From: a virus
Strand: one strand, 5' to 3'
IMG/VR virus record: IMGVR_UViG_3300037279_000301
Span: 1-61,525 of that record
Length of the DNA: 61,525 bases
Each line of letters opens with the position of its first letter. Position 1 is the stretch's first letter. Below the pieces are notes generated by a model, which was not told where the DNA came from, did not search any database, and was given only the letters and a program-made list of their open reading frames with translations. The position numbers and the translations under genes were made by a program. Positions 15,163-23,813 of this stretch are shown piece by piece.

Positions 15163-16228
15163 TGTCATCCTCAGTCGCTATCATTTTAATTACGGGATAG
15201 GCAATGCTAACTAAAATACTGAGAACAAAAATAATTGTCATTGCTTTTCGAGACGGCTGATATGCACGAATAAGATATTTCATATCTTTCATATGCATTC
15301 GAACAAAATGGTCTCGAGTGGTATTGAAAATTGCATAATTAATCTGATTTCGCTGATCAAGTGTTCCGATATCCAAAATCTGATTCTTCAATGAAACTTT
15401 GAAGCTAGGATTTGTCGTCCAACTCATTACCTCAGCAAAATCAATCTTATGACCATCTTTTGAGCCAATGATAATGTCAATATCATTTTTCTTGCCGCCG
15501 AGCCACGCATCCTTAAGGGCAGCAACATAATCTCGATCTGCTAAAGGAACAAGAATTAAAATAATATTCGCTTGCTTCATCGGCCCTAAAATCTTGTTAT
15601 CCTCGCGGATCAACCAATTCCAGGTCGAAGCATCCAAATTAGGAATCATGTTAATTACTGGATCATGCTGATAATAATCGTAAACATGATCCGGATACTT
15701 TGGAATCCATTGCTTATATTTTTCTACGTCGCCAGTGGTGCCAAGTAGAACACTATCCGGATTTGCCTGAATATAATTAACAAATGAATGGGTACTTGAA
15801 AAGGGCTGACCGATATATGCGCTACCCCAACGAGCAGGCATATTTAATCCTTGCCGATCAACTCGACTGATAACAACGGATTCCCCGGTAGTTGATTTTA
15901 CTGCCCAGTCAATATCGTAATCATGCTCGTAGCAGGTAGAACAATGAAGAGTAGTATTTCCATCTTTGTCACTCGTAGTATAACAATTGCAATCATAACT
16001 ATGCGAACAACTCACATGATACGACGACTTCGAGCTTACCTTACCATTCCATACTTCGGTATCGGTGATGCTAGATTGATAACATACCGTCAGTGCAATT
16101 CCAATGAACCCAGCAACAATAGCCGATTGAATGCAAACATCGAGCCAGCCTACCCTCTTATGCAACAGAAAATGAAGAATCACCGCTAGCAAGAGGGGAA
16201 CAATAAACAAAATTAAAAAATTAATCAT
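15155..16228 (-). CDS. multi-helix membrane protein with Cys-rich loop
   Basis: 357 residues. Two N-terminal hydrophobic helices (about 4-22 and 31-50), then a Cys/His-rich segment (HVSCSHSYDCNCYTTS, LHCSTCYEH), a large soluble domain and a C-terminal helix (MTIIFVLSILVSIAYPVI). Placed directly upstream of the Cys-rich and LemA-like genes, it may form an envelope complex with them. No named family recognised. Confidence 0.6.
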   Translation of the reverse strand: MINFLILFIVPLLLAVILHFLLHKRVGWLDVCIQSAIVAGFIGIALTVCYQSSITDTEVWNGKVSSKSSYHVSCSHSYDCNCYTTSDKDGNTTLHCSTCYEHDYDIDWAVKSTTGESVVISRVDRQGLNMPARWGSAYIGQPFSSTHSFVNYIQANPDSVLLGTTGDVEKYKQWIPKYPDHVYDYYQHDPVINMIPNLDASTWNWLIREDNKILGPMKQANIILILVPLADRDYVAALKDAWLGGKKNDIDIIIGSKDGHKIDFAEVMSWTTNPSFKVSLKNQILDIGTLDQRNQINYAIFNTTRDHFVRMHMKDMKYLIRAYQPSRKAMTIIFVLSILVSIAYPVIKMIATEDDNG

Positions 16229-16242
16229 TTTACCTTTCTACC

Positions 16243-16569
16243 TTATTCCGGTGCAAAATCATAACATTTGACGCTGACCGATTTAATTGGTTTCCGCATA
16301 TGTTTCATACGATCGAATTCATCCCACGCAAAGGATTTTTCGAAGACCTTATTCAGCCGTTCGCCCACATCAACTGCCGCCCGAGTATAATTGTCGCTGA
16401 TCCCTCGTTGTTTTGACCGCAACGCAAGGGAAAACAAAATTGCCTCCGCTTCACGACTATCAATGTCAATTGTAATCTGCATATTTTTCCTCGACGGATC
16501 AATCTTCGCTGCTCGGTCAGCGACCTCATTTTTAAAGAGCAGAATAAGATTTTCAAGAGTGTATTTCAT
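16243..16569 (-). CDS. hypothetical protein (108 aa)
   Basis: Helical protein (MKYTLENLILLFKNEV) with ITIDIDSREAEAILFSL in the middle and a basic end. It is separated by 14 nt from the membrane-protein gene. No family recognised. Confidence 0.58.
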   Translation of the reverse strand: MKYTLENLILLFKNEVADRAAKIDPSRKNMQITIDIDSREAEAILFSLALRSKQRGISDNYTRAAVDVGERLNKVFEKSFAWDEFDRMKHMRKPIKSVSVKCYDFAPE

Positions 16570-16582
16570 TAAAATTCCTTTC

Positions 16583-16738
16583 TTAGTATTCGTCGTCTAC
16601 GTCAAACCGAAGTAAAAACCCATTGGTCTGAATAAATTGGTCGCCATATTCGAGACTGGCATCGAACTGATCTAAATCAAACTTCTGATCGGTCACCTGA
16701 TCAGAAAACATATTTTCAACAACAGTATCTTCGCGCAT
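16583..16738 (-). CDS. small acidic protein (51 aa)
   Basis: The start is ATG at 16738 (MREDTVVENMFSDQ) because GGAGGAA lies 3 nt upstream; the longer frame is not supported. Strongly acidic, ending FDVDDEY. No family recognised. Confidence 0.58.
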   Translation of the reverse strand: MREDTVVENMFSDQVTDQKFDLDQFDASLEYGDQFIQTNGFLLRFDVDDEY

Positions 16739-16789
16739 GATTCCTCCGTTGGTTATTGATTCAGTTTTTTCAAAAATACCCAATCTGGG

Positions 16790-17038
16790 CTAACCCCATG
16801 TTACCTGCATTGGCCCACGCCAACAGGTTTTATCGTTTGATTTGCAGTTATCTTGAAAAAATTCCCTAGTTAGCCGCAACCCAATTCCAGAACCATATTT
16901 CGCTTTCTCAAAATTTTTCACTTTGAATAACGCAACTTCACCTGCCGACCATACTGCGGTAACATAATCCCCAATTTCGACAGGATGGCCGATTGCATCA
17001 TCAATCTCCGAAATATTAAGTTACGTTTTCTCTGTCAT
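16790..17038 (-). pseudogene. SH3/KOW-like small gene with an in-frame ochre codon
   Basis: An 83-codon frame beginning MTEKT is interrupted by TAA at codon 6 (17021-17023) and then continues open for 76 codons: LNISEIDDAIGHPVEIGDYV through a Gly/Lys-rich centre to a Trp-Gly end. The GDYV turn resembles the SH3-like family. A TATACT -10-like box ends 6 nt before the ATG. No good alternative start follows the stop. It is either a recent pseudogene, a sequencing error, or translated from a non-standard start. Confidence 0.5.
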
Positions 17039-17076
17039 GTTTAAAGTATAGCACAGCCTTCGCTTCAAATAAAGAA

Positions 17077-17547
17077 TTATTTATACAATTCTAAATGGCC
17101 AATCGCATTTTCCAATATTTCTCGAGAAATCGGGCCAACAACGGTTGCGGTGTGCACCGTTTCGAATGTTCCGTAAACATCTTGATTTGTATCGTAAAAT
17201 TCTTCGTAGTATAGGCCGTCCCTCCCAATTAAATTCAATTGCCGATCCGATATCGTATTTTTAATTTCTGCACTAACTTTTTTTAATTCTTTGGTATTAC
17301 GCACGCTTAGATCAATCGCGGTGATTTCGGTATACGGCAGAAAGCCCACGGCACTCATAAGAGCTCGAGTATTTTCGATCTTTCGACCAATATGAAATGC
17401 CTGCGCAATCAGGCGCCCAGCACTCATCTTAACAGACTTGATATGTTCTTCATCCGAGGAATCACCCGTAAGAAGATCATAATGTGTAACTTTTGAGGTA
17501 ATCTGAACTGTTTCCGGCACCAAGATATAAAATCGCTTTTCTTCCAT
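17077..17547 (-). CDS. peptidyl-tRNA hydrolase 2-like protein
   Basis: 156 residues from the ATG with GGAGAAG upstream. SAGRLIAQAFHIGRKIE resembles the active-site helix of PTH2 proteins; the later SVRNTKELKKVS and TVHTATVVGPIS segments match the strand and T-x-A-x-G-P element of that fold. It would release tRNA from stalled peptides. The family assignment rests on pattern and is less sure than length alone suggests. The next gene downstream in transcription is the interrupted 16790-17038 frame. Confidence 0.6.
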   Translation of the reverse strand: MEEKRFYILVPETVQITSKVTHYDLLTGDSSDEEHIKSVKMSAGRLIAQAFHIGRKIENTRALMSAVGFLPYTEITAIDLSVRNTKELKKVSAEIKNTISDRQLNLIGRDGLYYEEFYDTNQDVYGTFETVHTATVVGPISREILENAIGHLELYK

Positions 17548-17548
17548 G

Positions 17549-17797
17549 TTATTCTTCTCCAATTTTAGCAATCAAATAATCAAGCAGGGTAGACATTGCG
17601 CCGAGGGCTGCATTTGCCCGTAACAGTAATGATTCTAATCTTTCATTTTCTTTGCGTAATTGCATAACTTCTGCATTACTATCGGGTGGTTGAATATATT
17701 CAGCCTCCGAAATATTATCATACGGCGGCACGACGCGCGGCTGAAAAATTGCAAGTTCTGTATCTCTATAATCACCAGCCGCGCTATTGAGAGGCAT
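17549..17797 (-). CDS. hypothetical protein with C-terminal coiled coil (82 aa)
   Basis: A Pro-rich N-terminal half (FQPRVVPPYDN) is followed by a Leu-rich heptad helix (LRKENERLESLLLRANAAL). Its ATG follows the stop of the 17798-17932 gene directly. A longer overlapping frame on the same strand is a shadow. Confidence 0.58.
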   Translation of the reverse strand: MPLNSAAGDYRDTELAIFQPRVVPPYDNISEAEYIQPPDSNAEVMQLRKENERLESLLLRANAALGAMSTLLDYLIAKIGEE

Positions 17798-17932
17798 TTA
17801 TTCCATCTCCACAATAATATTTGAGTCAGCAATTTTATGCTGCTCTTTTCGTATCGACTTCGCCGAAAACAAGTTGGCAATGTCATTCCACGTAGTTTCG
17901 TCACGCAATTCCATCGTTAAAGTCAATTTCAA
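17798..17932 (-). CDS. small hypothetical protein (44 aa, TTG start)
   Basis: Frame MKLTLTMELRDETTWNDI to IVEME. The TTG at 17932 has GAGG 8 nt upstream and falls 12 nt after a predicted transcription start; an ATG seven codons later is the alternative. It is first in the unit with the coiled-coil and PTH2-like genes. Confidence 0.5.
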   Translation of the reverse strand: MKLTLTMELRDETTWNDIANLFSAKSIRKEQHKIADSNIIVEME

Positions 17933-17950
17933 TTCATCACCTCAATTACA

Positions 17951-17979
17951 AGTATACAGTTTCGATCAGTAGATGTCAA
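17951..17979 (-). promoter_or_regulatory. sigma70-like promoter
   Basis: Minus strand TTGACA (17974-17979), 17-bp spacer, TATACT (17951-17956), upstream of the 17798-17932 gene. A full-consensus -35. Confidence 0.7.
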
Positions 17980-18005
17980 GAAAACAGCCGTTGAAAATAA
18001 AGGAC

Positions 18006-18164
18006 TTACAATTTATCACAGGAAAGAACCAAAAAATTTCCACTTTTCTTGCGATAAATCTTATTGATTTTAAAAGGTTTATCGACCTTTGTGGTGACGA
18101 TGATTCCCGAAAAAACACCGCTGATAAATTCACGTTTTACGCGATACTTCATCTTTTTAGGCAT
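18006..18164 (-). CDS. small basic protein (52 aa)
   Basis: Frame MPKKMKYRVKREFISGVF to LVLSCDKL, strongly basic. The TTGACA-17-TATCAT promoter ends 5 nt before the ATG with no ribosome site, so the mRNA should be leaderless. It runs divergently from the 18275 gene. No family recognised. Confidence 0.58.
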   Translation of the reverse strand: MPKKMKYRVKREFISGVFSGIIVTTKVDKPFKINKIYRKKSGNFLVLSCDKL

Positions 18165-18169
18165 AATTA

Positions 18170-18198
18170 ATGATAGCAAGAATTATTCACCCTGTCAA
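18170..18198 (-). promoter_or_regulatory. sigma70-like promoter, leaderless context
   Basis: Minus strand TTGACA (18193-18198), 17-bp spacer ending TTGC, TATCAT (18170-18175), 5 nt before the ATG at 18164. Confidence 0.65.
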
Positions 18199-18223
18199 TT
18201 GGTATTTTCTTTAAAGATTTCAC

Positions 18224-18264
18224 TTGTATTCGGTGCCGGAGTTTGCTATAATTATTTCAGTGAA
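18224..18264 (+). promoter_or_regulatory. early promoter cassette copy (plus strand)
   Basis: TTGTAT (18224-18229), 17-bp spacer with CGGTGCCG, TTTGC-TATAAT (-10 at 18247-18252), then TATTTCAGTGAAGGG. The plus-strand copy drives 18275-18505. Confidence 0.78.
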
Positions 18265-18274
18265 GGGAACAAAA

Positions 18275-18505
18275 ATGATTACAGAGGAAGCGGCTCGTGA
18301 TTTTCAGTTGGGGTTTATCGAAGGGATGATAACCGAAGCGGCAGAAAACGGAGGCACGACTATTCGTGTTACAGATCCGTTTTGGGTAGTAGATGGCCGA
18401 GTACAGAATAAAATTTTCGATATCCTTAGAAATGCAGGATACGTGGTAAAATTTAATCACATGCAAGGAGATGGGCCCGTACAGATTGTTAATATTTCCT
18501 GGTAA
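18275..18505 (+). CDS. hypothetical protein (76 aa)
   Basis: The start is ATG at 18275 (MITEEAARDFQLGF) just downstream of the cassette promoter, with AAGGGAAC upstream. A compact alpha/beta pattern with FWVVDGRV and a strand at the end (PVQIVNISW). No family recognised. Confidence 0.6.
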   Translation: MITEEAARDFQLGFIEGMITEAAENGGTTIRVTDPFWVVDGRVQNKIFDILRNAGYVVKFNHMQGDGPVQIVNISW

Positions 18506-18571
18506 CGAGAATTATATAAACCATGTGGGAATTGTATTGCAATTCCCACTGCTACTTCGATGTGTGGAGGA

Positions 18572-18760
18572 ATGATGGATGAGCCTAGGTGGTTGCAGCA
18601 GAATTATTATGATGGGTTGCGTGAGGCAAAACGCCTGATTTTACAAAACGGAAATGTTCAAGATGCTCTGAGCGAGATCGATGAAGCGTTGCAGAAATCT
18701 ATTCCTACACAGCTATCCGACTCATTGTCATTTGCACACCGTAAAGATCCAGTGATATAA
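18572..18760 (+). CDS. small hypothetical protein (62 aa)
   Basis: MMDEPRWLQQNYYDGLREA; GTGGAGGA precedes the first of two Met codons. A perfect stem GTGGGAATTG / CAATTCCCAC lies in the intergenic leader (about 18520-18549). It ends before the convergent terminator at 18809. Function unknown. Confidence 0.58.
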   Translation: MMDEPRWLQQNYYDGLREAKRLILQNGNVQDALSEIDEALQKSIPTQLSDSLSFAHRKDPVI

Positions 18761-18808
18761 CGAAAAGGATTATATACAAAACATTATATTCTATTCTTTA
18801 AATTTTAT

Positions 18809-18848
18809 AAACGAAAACGGTGAGCAGAGATGCTCACCGTTTTCGTTT
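18809..18848. terminator. bidirectional intrinsic terminator
   Basis: An 18-bp stem AAACGAAAACGGTGAGCA pairs with its complement around a GAGA loop and has T-rich ends in both directions. It separates the convergent 18572-18760 and 18847-19674 genes. Confidence 0.85.
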
Positions 18849-19674
18849 AATACATTAATTTTGCTAAAAATCGAGCTTGCGTACACGGCTGCTTAATAAA
18901 CATAATTGCGCTCTTTCTTCCTTGTACTGCCAGCATTTGAACTTCTTCATCTGGATTTTTAATGAATTGAATAGCGGTTGGCGCTTTTCGTACCGCGGCT
19001 AATTGAACATCCTTACTCGCGTTAGGAAATAGTGCTATTGTTCCACCAAACTTTGTAACCATCTCCAATTGAATCTCTTCTGCCGGATTATCAATATAAT
19101 GTATAGCATTCTTATTTTTTGCAATAGCCGCTCGTTGTACCTCAACACACGGATTCTTAATATATCTAATATTTTTCCCATTTTTATTCACAGCAGCAAA
19201 TTGCACAGGTAGCGATGGCGTAAAAAATTTCATTCTCTTTGGATCTTTTATAGCGCAATACTCTTGTACCGATTCTGGAATATCTTTAAGAAATTTCAAT
19301 GCGGCCATACTCTTTTTCACAGCAATTAATTGAAGAATTTCGCTAGGATTTTCGAACAATTGGAGTAATTCATAGTTTCGTTTTACTGCCAACCCGATAA
19401 GTTTATCACTGGGAGAATCAATAAATTTAATCGCATATCCTGTTTGTGATATCGCAGCGATTTTCATTTCTTCTGTTGGATTTTCTACATAACGAATAGC
19501 AAGACCCGTTTGCGTTAGCGCGGCCAATGTTACTCGAGGAGAAGGATTCGATATGAATTCTAGAAGAAGACCATTTTTCTGAACGGCTAAAAGTTGCGCC
19601 GCTTCGGACGGAGATTTATCGATAAGAATTGAATATGGATTTTTTGGTACTCGTTTCTTTTTTGAATATGCCAT
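18847..19674 (-). CDS. DUF4116-like tandem-repeat protein
   Basis: 275 residues built of about eleven repeats of roughly 23 residues with the theme NP(E/S)EEVQLAAVxKxGxAIxFIx, as in NPSPRVTLAAL, NPTEEMKIAAI, NPAEEIQLEM and NPDEEVQMLAV. This matches the DUF4116 helical-repeat family, expected to form a solenoid that binds a partner protein. The N-terminus is a basic MAYSKKKRVPKNP. No enzymatic motif. Confidence 0.7.
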   Translation of the reverse strand: MAYSKKKRVPKNPYSILIDKSPSEAAQLLAVQKNGLLLEFISNPSPRVTLAALTQTGLAIRYVENPTEEMKIAAISQTGYAIKFIDSPSDKLIGLAVKRNYELLQLFENPSEILQLIAVKKSMAALKFLKDIPESVQEYCAIKDPKRMKFFTPSLPVQFAAVNKNGKNIRYIKNPCVEVQRAAIAKNKNAIHYIDNPAEEIQLEMVTKFGGTIALFPNASKDVQLAAVRKAPTAIQFIKNPDEEVQMLAVQGRKSAIMFIKQPCTQARFLAKLMY

Positions 19675-19683
19675 TGATTACAT

Positions 19684-19715
19684 TAGGAGACACGATTTGA
19701 AAATCGTGCCTCCTA
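19684..19715. terminator. hairpin between nrdJ and the repeat-protein gene
   Basis: TAGGAGACACGATTT pairs with AAATCGTGCCTCCTA around a 2-base loop with one mismatch. No long T tract follows on the minus strand, so it may be a transcript-end or processing stem rather than a strong terminator. Confidence 0.5.
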
Positions 19716-19730
19716 TCCTTTATTAAGATA

Positions 19731-21320
19731 TTAAGAACACTTACTTGATCCGCAACTCGCGCAATGATAGCATCCGGATTCATATATTAACTGGCCGCCG
19801 CATTGGGTACATTTTTCGCCATCAACTTTTTCTCCATCTCGAATATATCCAGCAAGTAATTTTTTAACATGAAAAAGAAAACTAGCAAAAGTTACACCTT
19901 CAACTTTATCGAGCTCTGCAACAACATTCTTAATTCGAACGCCATGCCGTAATAATAGTCCGATAGTTCTAGCAATTTTTACACTGTTTGAATCATTGCC
20001 GCACTTTCGTACTGTTGATTCTATATATTGTGCGGGAATACCTTTTACTCGAGCTAAATTAATTAATCGATCGACCACATCGTTCGTAGTCACCGATTTT
20101 TCTATGGCATTAGTTTGCACAAAAATTGAAATTGGTGCCTTATTGGCATTCAACCCGATTGTACAATACCATTTTCTTGATCCGCCGGATTCATGATCTC
20201 TAAGAACTTTCATTTCGGCCGTGGTCGTATCCGGCAATTTAACATCATCTAGAATAATTTCTTCATCAGAACTTTCATCTTTTTGATCTACAGCCGAAAG
20301 AACTGAACTCATCGTTCCTGCGCGATATGTCGTAATTCCTTTTATATATCCTGTTTCAAAAGCATCAAGATAAATATTTTGAAATTTTTCAAACATATAA
20401 TCACTGGGTAAATTGACAGTTTTACTACAGGCAGAGTCCGCGCACTTGCACCAACCCTTAAGGTCAGTAATATGCTCTTCAACAGATAATTGGGTGGTGG
20501 TAGCCGCCCAATCCGCAGTTGGGTCCCACTCGCCGATCTTTGAGAGATATCGAACCCCATAATCCTGGCATAACACTTCCTTTGTTAATCCTCGATTTTT
20601 ATCAATTTTATAAACGGTACCATATTTATCTACGCCTCGTAAAATTTGCTCGTCGCCTTCTTGTGCAAATTTAAACATTTCCGTTTCAAAAAATTCACCT
20701 TGACTCCAAACCGGAGTAACTAATCGGATATGATCTGGCATATGTGAAACAATAACCGTTCGAGTATATTCTGGTAGGAAAGCGGGCTCAATCCCACCCG
20801 TAACAACCTGTGCTAAACAACCACTATTTCCATTCGGTTGATTCGAAAAAAGCGCCGAATTTCGTATACCATTCTTTTTCATACGATTTCGCAAGTTAAC
20901 TGGTAAATCAATATTATCCCAGAAAGGACTTAATACATGATTATCTGGTTCGCATAATGGGAACATTCCCTTTTCATCGGCGAGATTTAATGAGGCTTCA
21001 ACTCCGGCGTGAGTGAAAACTGTTAATAATTCATGCTGAATTTTAAGCGCCTCTTTTGATCCATATCGAATCTTCATCATAATAAGAGAACTACCCCAGC
21101 CCATTACGCCGCATCCTATCCGCCGTTTATTTCTCATAGTACTTACATATTCGGGTAATGGTGCATCACTATACTCATTTACATTATCTAGAAAACGAAC
21201 AAGGTAGCCTACATATTTTTTAACTCTATCTAAATCAAACCCAATTCTATCTTTATTTACAAATTGGGTAAGATTCATTGTGCCTAAACAGCAAACACCC
21301 CCGGGTGCTAACATTTGCTC
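19731..21320 (-). CDS. nrdJ: class II ribonucleotide reductase NrdJ, exon 2
   Basis: Codes for the last 529 of 869 residues, starting at EQML after the intron. GGVCCLGTMNLTQFV carries the second redox Cys of the reductase fold; the C-terminal domain ends CTQCGG...CASCGSSKCS, the Cys-rich tail typical of adenosylcobalamin-dependent (class II) enzymes. Reduces ribonucleotides for DNA synthesis. A Met codon (ATG, 21323-21321) one base before the exon lies inside the intron and is not used after splicing. Confidence 0.85.
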   Translation of the reverse strand, partial: EQMLAPGGVCCLGTMNLTQFVNKDRIGFDLDRVKKYVGYLVRFLDNVNEYSDAPLPEYVSTMRNKRRIGCGVMGWGSSLIMMKIRYGSKEALKIQHELLTVFTHAGVEASLNLADEKGMFPLCEPDNHVLSPFWDNIDLPVNLRNRMKKNGIRNSALFSNQPNGNSGCLAQVVTGGIEPAFLPEYTRTVIVSHMPDHIRLVTPVWSQGEFFETEMFKFAQEGDEQILRGVDKYGTVYKIDKNRGLTKEVLCQDYGVRYLSKIGEWDPTADWAATTTQLSVEEHITDLKGWCKCADSACSKTVNLPSDYMFEKFQNIYLDAFETGYIKGITTYRAGTMSSVLSAVDQKDESSDEEIILDDVKLPDTTTAEMKVLRDHESGGSRKWYCTIGLNANKAPISIFVQTNAIEKSVTTNDVVDRLINLARVKGIPAQYIESTVRKCGNDSNSVKIARTIGLLLRHGVRIKNVVAELDKVEGVTFASFLFHVKKLLAGYIRDGEKVDGEKCTQCGGQLIYESGCYHCASCGSSKCS

Positions 21321-21564
21321 CATCGGTTATTTCAACGCGCTTTATCGTTGATCTCCTCATTTCTAAGGAGTGTCGGACTATATCTTCATACTATGTATGT
21401 CGGGCGCTCGTGGTAGGATTATTGATTTAGTTTCTCACCTACTAGTCTCTACGCTTTTCAGAATACTGTTATACTATTTCTTCTGACTTAGCTCGGTATT
21501 TCCAGTTTAAAGGATTCACCGAATTCACCCAATGATTATACTGAGGCCAGCTTTACGCAATTTG
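21321..21564 (-). other. group I intron (244 nt, no ORF) in nrdJ
   Basis: Removing 244 nt joins AATCCCTGTGGT to GAGCAAATG and restores the continuous N-P-C-G-E-Q-M active-site sequence in frame. The 5' exon ends in U and the intron in G, as group I introns require. The intron's GGCCTCA segment can pair with the exon end TGTGGT including a U-G pair at the splice site (P1). The core has AGACTA followed by AAGATATAGTCC, matching the R and S elements of T4-type (IA2-like) introns. Confidence 0.85.
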
Positions 21565-22584
21565 ACCACAGGGATTCGTTGTCGCAATTTTCTCTAAATA
21601 ATTAAGTTGATTAAATTTATTTGAACGATCTAAAAATAAAATTCCTGGTTCGTTTCTATTATAGGTTGATTGAGTAATCAAATTCCATAACCATTCAACT
21701 TTAACCGTTTGATAAATTTTAATTGGATATCCTTTTGATACCCACGATGTTAGATCCCCAAACCATTCCTTTTTATATTGCGGATGAGTAGTTTCTGGAT
21801 AAACCAAATCCCAAGTAATTGCATTAATTTCATTTTGGGGTGCCCCATCACGTTTTAATTGAGATAAATTTAATACTTTTTCCATAAATTTATCGGTGCA
21901 ATTGACACTCATATTAAATTTGGATAATCTGCCGGGAGTTTGTTTTGCTGTAATAAATTCAATAATGTCCGGATTCCAAACAGACATACACAACATCTGG
22001 GCGCCTTTTCGGATTTTACCTTTTGCTTTTTTATTTAATGATTTTTTACCAGAGCCTGAAGTAATAATTTCTGAACTGCGGTCAAAGAGCTCGAAAAATT
22101 TAACAGCCCCAGGCGTTTCCACCCCTATACCATTGATAAATGTGCCGCGTGGTCGAATAAAATCTGCGACGGCTCCTGCTCCCCCTTCAGACTTAAGAGT
22201 GAATGATTGATATTTAAGATACTCTAAAATGCCTTCTAAACTATCGGCATCATATTTAGGATTCGGGAGAACAAAGCAATTAATTAAGGTTGTTCCCTTA
22301 AATTCTGTTCCGGCATTTGCCAAAATTCTACCACCGGGAACTACTTTGAATCCTGTAAGCATATCATAAAAATTGTATGCCCATTTAACTCGTAATTCTT
22401 CTGTTGCCTCCACGCTTGCAATTGCTTTTGCAACACGCCAAAAATTATCATTAATATCGGCGTCTTTATAATCTTTATAAGTAGCAGACCAGACCTCTTC
22501 ACTAAAGCTATCTTCAAATTTCGTTGTTTGTTCTGGTCTGGGGAGATAAGAAAGTCCTTTCATTGTTTCTTGTGTTGTGTTCAA
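21565..22584 (-). CDS. nrdJ: class II ribonucleotide reductase NrdJ, exon 1
   Basis: 340 codons from a TTG start with AGAGG 8 nt upstream; ATG at codon 8 is the alternative. It contains the N-terminal activity region, INCFVLP with the first redox Cys, the Gly-rich SEGGAGAVADFI region, and ends with NPCG carrying the thiyl-radical Cys. The frame runs into the intron and stops after three codons unless spliced. Confidence 0.85.
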
Positions 22585-22623
22585 AATTAAACCTCTATTT
22601 TGTATACTGAATTTGTCTTGTAT

Positions 22624-23187
22624 TTACCGCGGATAAACTACATATTGATAACATTTTTTTTCTTTTCCATAAAAACTTACCATTTCTTCTACCGACACTA
22701 TTTCATTCATATCGGGCGAAACCGACATCTTATATCCAGCATTTAGCAATGTTTGCCATGCCGTATTATCTTCGGATATCATGCTTTTACTACTTTTAAT
22801 TGCGCAGTTATCATTGTCTAAGATAGCGACATATAAATCGGCTAATTCCCCATATGTTATAAAAGAACTAATTCTGGCATTTATCACTTCTAGTTCAGTA
22901 CCGACTTTTTCCAATTCGACTATCTGCGTCATCGTTTCATTTTGCTCTGTCCAATAATAAACGCAGGTAGATAATTCTATTTTTCTAGTGGTATCATTAA
23001 TAATAATTGGTTGTTGCCCGAATTTTAATAAATCTCGAATATTATATTGTAAGATATCGAACATTCTAAATTGCCAAAAGCTTTTACCAGGCATCTCTAA
23101 AAAACTAACTTCCATTCGATGCATATCTTCGAGACAGTATAGCTTTTCATAATTGCACATATCTATTATATCTTGTTGACCTATCAT
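22624..23187 (-). CDS. conserved phage protein, paralogue of 23190-23798
   Basis: 187 residues. The element KIELSTCVYYWTE near residue 67-79, a preceding YNIRDLLKFGQ and a trailing AWQTLLNAGYKMSV recur in the upstream gene, so the two arose by tandem duplication and diverged. Likely an alpha/beta protein; function unknown. Confidence 0.62.
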   Translation of the reverse strand: MIGQQDIIDMCNYEKLYCLEDMHRMEVSFLEMPGKSFWQFRMFDILQYNIRDLLKFGQQPIIINDTTRKIELSTCVYYWTEQNETMTQIVELEKVGTELEVINARISSFITYGELADLYVAILDNDNCAIKSSKSMISEDNTAWQTLLNAGYKMSVSPDMNEIVSVEEMVSFYGKEKKCYQYVVYPR

Positions 23188-23189
23188 GT

Positions 23190-23798
23190 TTATACTCCAG
23201 CCAATTCTCGATATCTTTGGGTATTGAAAAAGTTTCTAGTCTCGGCTAATATTTTTGTTTCCGTTAAAATATATTGATAACGTTTATAATCGGTATTATC
23301 GTTCTCAAAATAATTATCAAAATCGTTAATTGTTAAAAATGTTTTAAAAGTTCTTCCCGGATTTAATGCGTCATAAATTGAAATCTTATGACCCATTTTA
23401 AACAACCTTTTCCAAATAGCATATCCTTCATCGGACAGGGATACGTCGCTCAAAATTCTTACACCTTTACCGCAATCTTTTAGAATAACATCGTATAAAG
23501 AGCTAGCATATGGCTTTCTTCCCCGCCAATTAGAATTTTTTCCTGTAATTCTAACTACTAATCCTTGAGGTTTCTTTTCTAATTCCGAGCCTAAAATAAT
23601 TTCATTATCTATTTCATACCAGTAATAGACACAAGTAGATAATTCTATTTTTCGATAACCATTGCCCATATCAATAGAAATCTGGCCGTTTCTTTTAAGA
23701 TCAGCAATATTATATATAAACATATCATATAGTTCGGTTTTACCGATTCCTTCCGGGGATTCGGTTAACCATGTTTCGTTGAATTCTAACTGGCTCAT
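23190..23798 (-). CDS. conserved phage protein, paralogue of 22624-23187
   Basis: 202 residues starting MSQLEFNETWLTESPEGIG, an opening seen on phage proteins of unknown function. YNIADLKRNGQ, RKIELSTCVYYWYE and IWKRLFKMGHKISIY align with the downstream paralogue. It extends further at the C-terminus with a basic helix. Function unknown. Confidence 0.65.
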   Translation of the reverse strand: MSQLEFNETWLTESPEGIGKTELYDMFIYNIADLKRNGQISIDMGNGYRKIELSTCVYYWYEIDNEIILGSELEKKPQGLVVRITGKNSNWRGRKPYASSLYDVILKDCGKGVRILSDVSLSDEGYAIWKRLFKMGHKISIYDALNPGRTFKTFLTINDFDNYFENDNTDYKRYQYILTETKILAETRNFFNTQRYRELAGV

Positions 23799-23813
23799 AA
23801 TGCTCCTATATAA

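Noticed and set aside
17635-17904. Alternative long minus-strand frame of 89 codons
   Set aside because: It overlaps two genes with good starts in other frames and has composition unlike a protein.
21323-21553. Break in nrdJ as a frameshift, an assembly error or an intein
   Set aside because: The insert is 244 nt, not an open frame, has intron core elements and exact splice-site features, and removing it restores the active-site residues exactly.
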